Source: Hydractinia symbiolongicarpus
Taxonomy: Eukaryota; Cnidaria; Hydrozoa; Anthoathecata; Hydractiniidae
Assembly (NCBI RefSeq): GCF_029227915.1
Contig: NC_079879.1
Location: 7,194,001 to 7,258,000, forward strand
Direction: 5' to 3'
DNA length: 64,000 bases
The notes under the pieces are model-generated. The model did not search any database. It was not told where the DNA came from and was given only the letters and a program-made list of their open reading frames with translations. How positions within the stretch are numbered: position 1 is the first letter of the stretch; every line of letters starts with the position of its first letter. The position numbers were made by a program, and so were the translations under genes. Of the stretch, positions 59,916-64,000 are shown one piece after another.

Positions 59916-60991
59916 ATGGAGTTTTCAAAACAAATGATTGTGCTTTTTCTAACAGTTGTTAATTTCACACAATCCACGCCACCTTTAAATCCTAACTTGC
60001 AGATGTGTTATGGAGCAGGGCTGGATTGTACACACTGTTCTTCATGTTATCCTGGTGGTTGGTGCATAACAAATCCAGGAAATAAACCTAAATGTTTGTG
60101 TATGTACGGTTGGACTGGACCAAATGCTGAATGGGTTCCAGACACCTCCGATCCTGCTTGGGGTAAAAACAGAATAAGGGCTGACAACTGTTTGGAGCCT
60201 TGTCACTACACTCATCATGTCAGGTAAATTTGTACCAATTCTATTATTAAAATGATTAAACACCACAGTGTTGACTGACAATAAATAATTTTTATTAAGG
60301 AATCAGACATGTGTGCATCATGTAGACCCAGTTATATGTGATCCAAAGTGCGAACTAACACACGGAAAGTGTCTTCCAAATGGAAGATGTCAATGTTGTC
60401 GTGGCTGGTCTGGACCTAATGGAGTTTATGATTACACTTTGGGAACGTACTTAGCTGATTATTGTGATGCGAAGTGTCCATTCCTTGGTAAAGGAATACC
60501 GTGAGTGAGATTTAACTATTGAAAATTACCTTTAACTCTCGAAAAGATAGTTAGACAAAATCTTATTTTTTGCGCCTTTCTGATTTCACTATAGAAATCC
60601 TGGTTGTCACTCCGATCCAAATGACAACGTACCAGCATGTAATCCAAAATGTGTAGCAAGTGACGGAGAATGCATGGCTGATGGTAGATGTATGTGTTGT
60701 GCTGGATGGACTGGACCGCATGCAAAGTTTTTGACACACAGTGTACACAAAGGAATAGTTGTGGCAGATTTCTGTGATGTTTATTGCCCTTACAAAATAA
60801 ATGGAGCGTAAGTGATTTTCACCAATTTTTGTGTTGTTTTTTTATGTAATTTCAATACTTGTTGTGAATGGACATGATTCTAGACTTCATTTTTCTTATT
60901 TTTTTAAATTCTTTTTAGAATAAACGAATTGTGTGTTGTCCCTGATTATGTGAGCAGACGAAGAGACGCAGGTTACAAAATAGCTGTTTAA
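59916..60991 (+). CDS. Secreted three-module cysteine-rich protein D
   Basis: Exons 59916-60223, 60300-60500, 60595-60807 and 60919-60991; phase-2 GT-AG introns; 264 residues. The signal peptide region is that of B (KQMIVLFLTVV), but from about 60010 onward exon 1, intron 1 and parts of exon 3 and intron 3 match A and C at sites where B differs (for example GGWCITNPGNKPKC, and GCTGATGG for B's GTTGATGG). This is the pattern left by conversion between palindrome arms. Own changes: LGKGIP for LGEGIP, THSVH for THGVH, KIAV at the end. Confidence 0.87.
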
Positions 60992-63875
60992 AAATCAAGC
61001 AAAGTTGAGTTGTGCTGAAATGCGCGATTCCGATGTTTTTGGGTGTTGATTGGTGGTTGCAAATTTTTAGTTACAATTTTAAAATAGGGATTAAAATATG
61101 CAGGGATAACATTTCTTGACATTATTTCCGTTGTCACTTTTTCTGTATTCAGCAAATCGTCTTTTTCAGTACTTTAGACGTTTTAATTTCGTTCTATTTT
61201 TTGTGATGCGAATATTTTGCATTTAAGTTCATTAGATGCTATTTACCGATTTTTAATTGTATATGTTATACTGAAAAGTTGTATGCTGTTCTTTAAATAC
61301 CTTTGATTACACATCTTTATGTTAGTGTGCGCCGGTCGCATCAAAATTTTGTAAATTGTATGTATAGTTAAGAAATAATATAGCCTGCAAATTATTTAAT
61401 GTAAAGCATTATTTTTGATTAAAAAAATTTGTGCAAAAATGTTTTATTTACTGATTCCAACACAAATTTTATGATCTAGAAAAAATGGCTGCTTTGATGG
61501 GGTGTACTAAAACCCTGTAATCTGAGGTCTTCCTTGATTTTAAGAAATTATCTTTTACTCTTCTTATAATCAGATTTGTCTACTTATCACAGTCTGGCCC
61601 CCTAAAAATAGATTTTTCAACGGTTTTTAGGTGTGTCGAATATAAGCGAAATCTATTATTTGCTAACATTATGGATTATGTTCGCGGCAGGTAATCGGTC
61701 AGGTAAACAATAGATATTGTTTGTTAAATAGAAGAAGAATTACAGTAGTGTTGTGAGAAGCTGTTAATGACTTTAAGTCAAGTTAAGAGCAGTCTTTACC
61801 TGCTTCAAGAAAACTTTAGCAGGTTTTACATTTTGATAAAAGTCGTTCTTGGTCAGGCATACCAGGAAACCAACTTTAATATCAGGGTAGATGAAGGGGA
61901 GAATTTTAATTGCAGTAATTCCGCCCTTGTGATACAAATTAATGCCAAGTATTGCGGTCGCCTTTTTTTCACTGGCACGTCAAAAATTAAACGGTCTGGT
62001 GGGCAAAAAAGTCGATTTAATTCCTTTGAAGATGTTATTGGCAACAAGGAATGACATGAAGACTGGAAGTGTTAAAAATTATACTGCAGATTTCACACAA
62101 TAAATTCTTATCTTATCTTATTTTACCTAATTTTGTTTTTTTTGCAGCTGATGATAGTGAAATGTGTATGATATTTTTTATAAGCAACACACAATTCGGT
62201 TAAGTTTGTCTTTTTTTTAGGCTCAATTGCTTTTTGCTCGTTTCCATTGGGAAATATTTAATTCAAGTGTTGGTTTCTCAATCGGGCTAATTAATGCGAG
62301 AGTTGAAATGAAACGTTAATCGCGTTTGTCGCACATGTCTACAAAACTATTATTGTTTTTATAACTTCTGTTTTTTTTTCGTCTCGTTTTTATTTTCTCA
62401 TTCAAGGTCATTGGTTGCTTACTAGTTCCTTTGTTATTTGATGAGTTTTAGTCCAACGTTTCCTTTGAAAAAGCAGGTATTAATGTTCAATGTATGTTGT
62501 TAATTCAATTCCTAAGTGTATTAGAGGTTGGGTATGATACTCGTTCCACCTGCTGGTTTTTGCTCATAACTTTTCTGTCTATAAATAATATCTTGGAAGA
62601 ATCCGTTATCTTCATGTCGGCCTAAAGTGTGTCTTTTTAATTTGATGCATATATAGTATATTTGATATATTAATTGAATATATTGTAAAAGTATAAAGAG
62701 GTTGTATTTTGTCTTTATAAAACACTTTACAATAAATAGAAGCGTATTTCTCATCTAAAAGAGTGTACTAGGGGCACAAAGTTTGAAAAATATACAGATC
62801 AAAATATTAATATCTTGCGATCACTTACGGGGTGGGTGGTTTTAATATTATGTCATGTCTAATAATAAATTTCTCAACAATATTGAAGTTGCTGTTCTAA
62901 CATGACCTTTAGTGCAGAACTGAAAATAACGAGACAATCTTATGCCTTTTGCTTTTAGTTTTATTGCCTTCTATATTTTAAGATGTAACACAATCTAGTG
63001 TTGAATTTCTTATACACAATTTCAAAGCGCTCATTTGACGTTTAAATTGATGCACCTATATTTTCCTTATTAACACGGTAGAGGTGAAGGTGAATGAATT
63101 ACTCTATCAGTATTTCTGGGTCAATTGACAAGTAACAGAAGCACTATAAACTCATATAATCTGGAAGTGTCGCACTAAAGTACGTTTTCAATTTAAATCA
63201 ACCAGCAGGGTTTTGTATTCAGGGTCCAAAATAGAATACCTAAAGGTGCAAACATAGGGGACTATTTTGTTGACAGTCACCTCTACTTATCAGGGATGTT
63301 CTAATTTTTTAACCATTTATTACCGCTTATAGCACGGAGGATGACAGGCGTCTATAACGGGTAATTAGGTCATATTGCGCTCTTCTTTAGAACACGTAGT
63401 CTTTCTCATACTTCAGGTTAAAACTTATTTATTTTAAAGAGACGGTGGAATTACAGCTTTTTTTGAAATTTACGATGTTGTGATACAGTTGCATGCAAAA
63501 GAAATTTAACACATACCCTATGGACTATTTATCTATTTTCACTTTCACATTCCTGACTATCCCCTTTACTTATTACTTGAAGGCAGTTTTCCCATATAGT
63601 AAGTTGTCTTGTCTTTTCTGTTTCTGTCGTAAAATTAACACAAAATAACACAGGAATTTTCTAAGTACCGCTGCAAGAGGTGATTAGCCAGCCTCTGTTA
63701 TTAAGAAGATTCACAAAACATAAGTATAAGTAAATATTATAACATATGTGAAAAAGAGAATGAGTTTTATATGTAAAATAAATTGCAATATTTTATCATC
63801 TTTATAACAGTGTGAATACATAGTTTTCTGGTCTCTTAACTTTAATTTTAATACAACTACAGTTGTTTTAACTTG
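60992..63875. other. Interval between palindrome and GPCR 4
   Basis: Collinear with 24877-27745. Palindrome homology continues to about 61585. The frame 61767-62054 (95 codons) is the shortened counterpart of 25639-25947. Nothing else recognisable. Confidence 0.55.
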
Positions 63876-64000
63876 TTATTCCTCTGTTTTACTGGTTTCC
63901 ATACTTCTTAATGAATATTCCTCGTTTAAAGTTCTATTCCGCGAATCAACTTTATTTGTTTCATGACATTGAAAAATGTGTGTTAGCTTTTGTTGTACTT
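63876..64000 (-). CDS. Class A GPCR 4, C-terminal tail only (runs off window)
   Basis: The last 40 codons of a fourth receptor, stop at 63876-63878. The tail KLTHIFQCHETNKVD and the ending ETSKTEE align with GPCR 1 (HIFRCHETNKVD, EISKTEQ), as expected for its counterpart in the duplicated block. The seven-segment part lies beyond the window, so integrity cannot be judged. Confidence 0.88.
   Translation of the reverse strand, partial: VQQKLTHIFQCHETNKVDSRNRTLNEEYSLRSMETSKTEE

Larger units (their letters stand above)
49076..64000 (+). repeat. Segmental duplication, copy 2 (partner 13149-27870)
   Basis: Collinear with copy 1 from CTGAAGCTG at 49076 to the end of the window. Main differences: loss of about 120 bp carrying the signal peptide of the decayed cysteine-rich gene (near 55100), retention of about 240 bp at its 3' end, an insertion of about 70 bp near 56515-56585, a missing 30-bp stretch near 56250, and few-base indels elsewhere. 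Confidence 0.97.

Overview
The window is AT-rich eukaryotic DNA with spliced genes, TATA boxes, microsatellites, a satellite array and many transposon relics. Intronless class A GPCRs in a tandem family, together with small secreted cysteine-rich proteins and Penelope, Harbinger and tRNA-SINE relics, suggest an animal, most likely a cnidarian (perhaps hydrozoan). That assignment is inference; no ribosomal or mitochondrial marker is present to prove it.

Layout. 1-8.4 kb is gene-poor: a GTTGTTTGTT microsatellite, a (TA)n tract, the 3' part of a Penelope-like retroelement followed by a candidate hammerhead ribozyme, an array of GTGACGCAT motifs and a small inverted-repeat element. An intact single-exon 12-TM transporter of the major facilitator superfamily lies at 8449-9762. 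From 9.8 to 13.1 kb there are SINE, LINE and tandem-repeat relics.

13149-27870 and 49076-64000 are two direct copies of one block of at least 14.8 kb, about 36 kb apart; the second runs off the window. Each copy holds, in order, a two-exon gene for an acidic protein (- strand), a long noncoding stretch, a decayed cysteine-rich gene, a large imperfect palindrome whose two arms are head-to-head four-exon cysteine-rich genes, and a GPCR gene (- strand; cut off in copy 2). Between the copies lie two more GPCR genes (32232-33197, 37260-38240), a fifth intact cysteine-rich gene (41077-43033), two small Harbinger elements, one with a transposase N-terminus relic and one with a MADF-domain ORF, and a 1.9 kb satellite with higher-order structure (46463-48362).

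The cysteine-rich proteins are secreted and built of three modules, each about 65-75 residues and one exon long, separated by phase-2 introns. Their repeated interleaving with a young tandem GPCR family is the most interesting feature of the locus. The locus is clearly evolving by tandem duplication, inverted duplication and gene conversion. Whether secreted proteins and receptors work together is speculation. The sequence contains no direct evidence for it.
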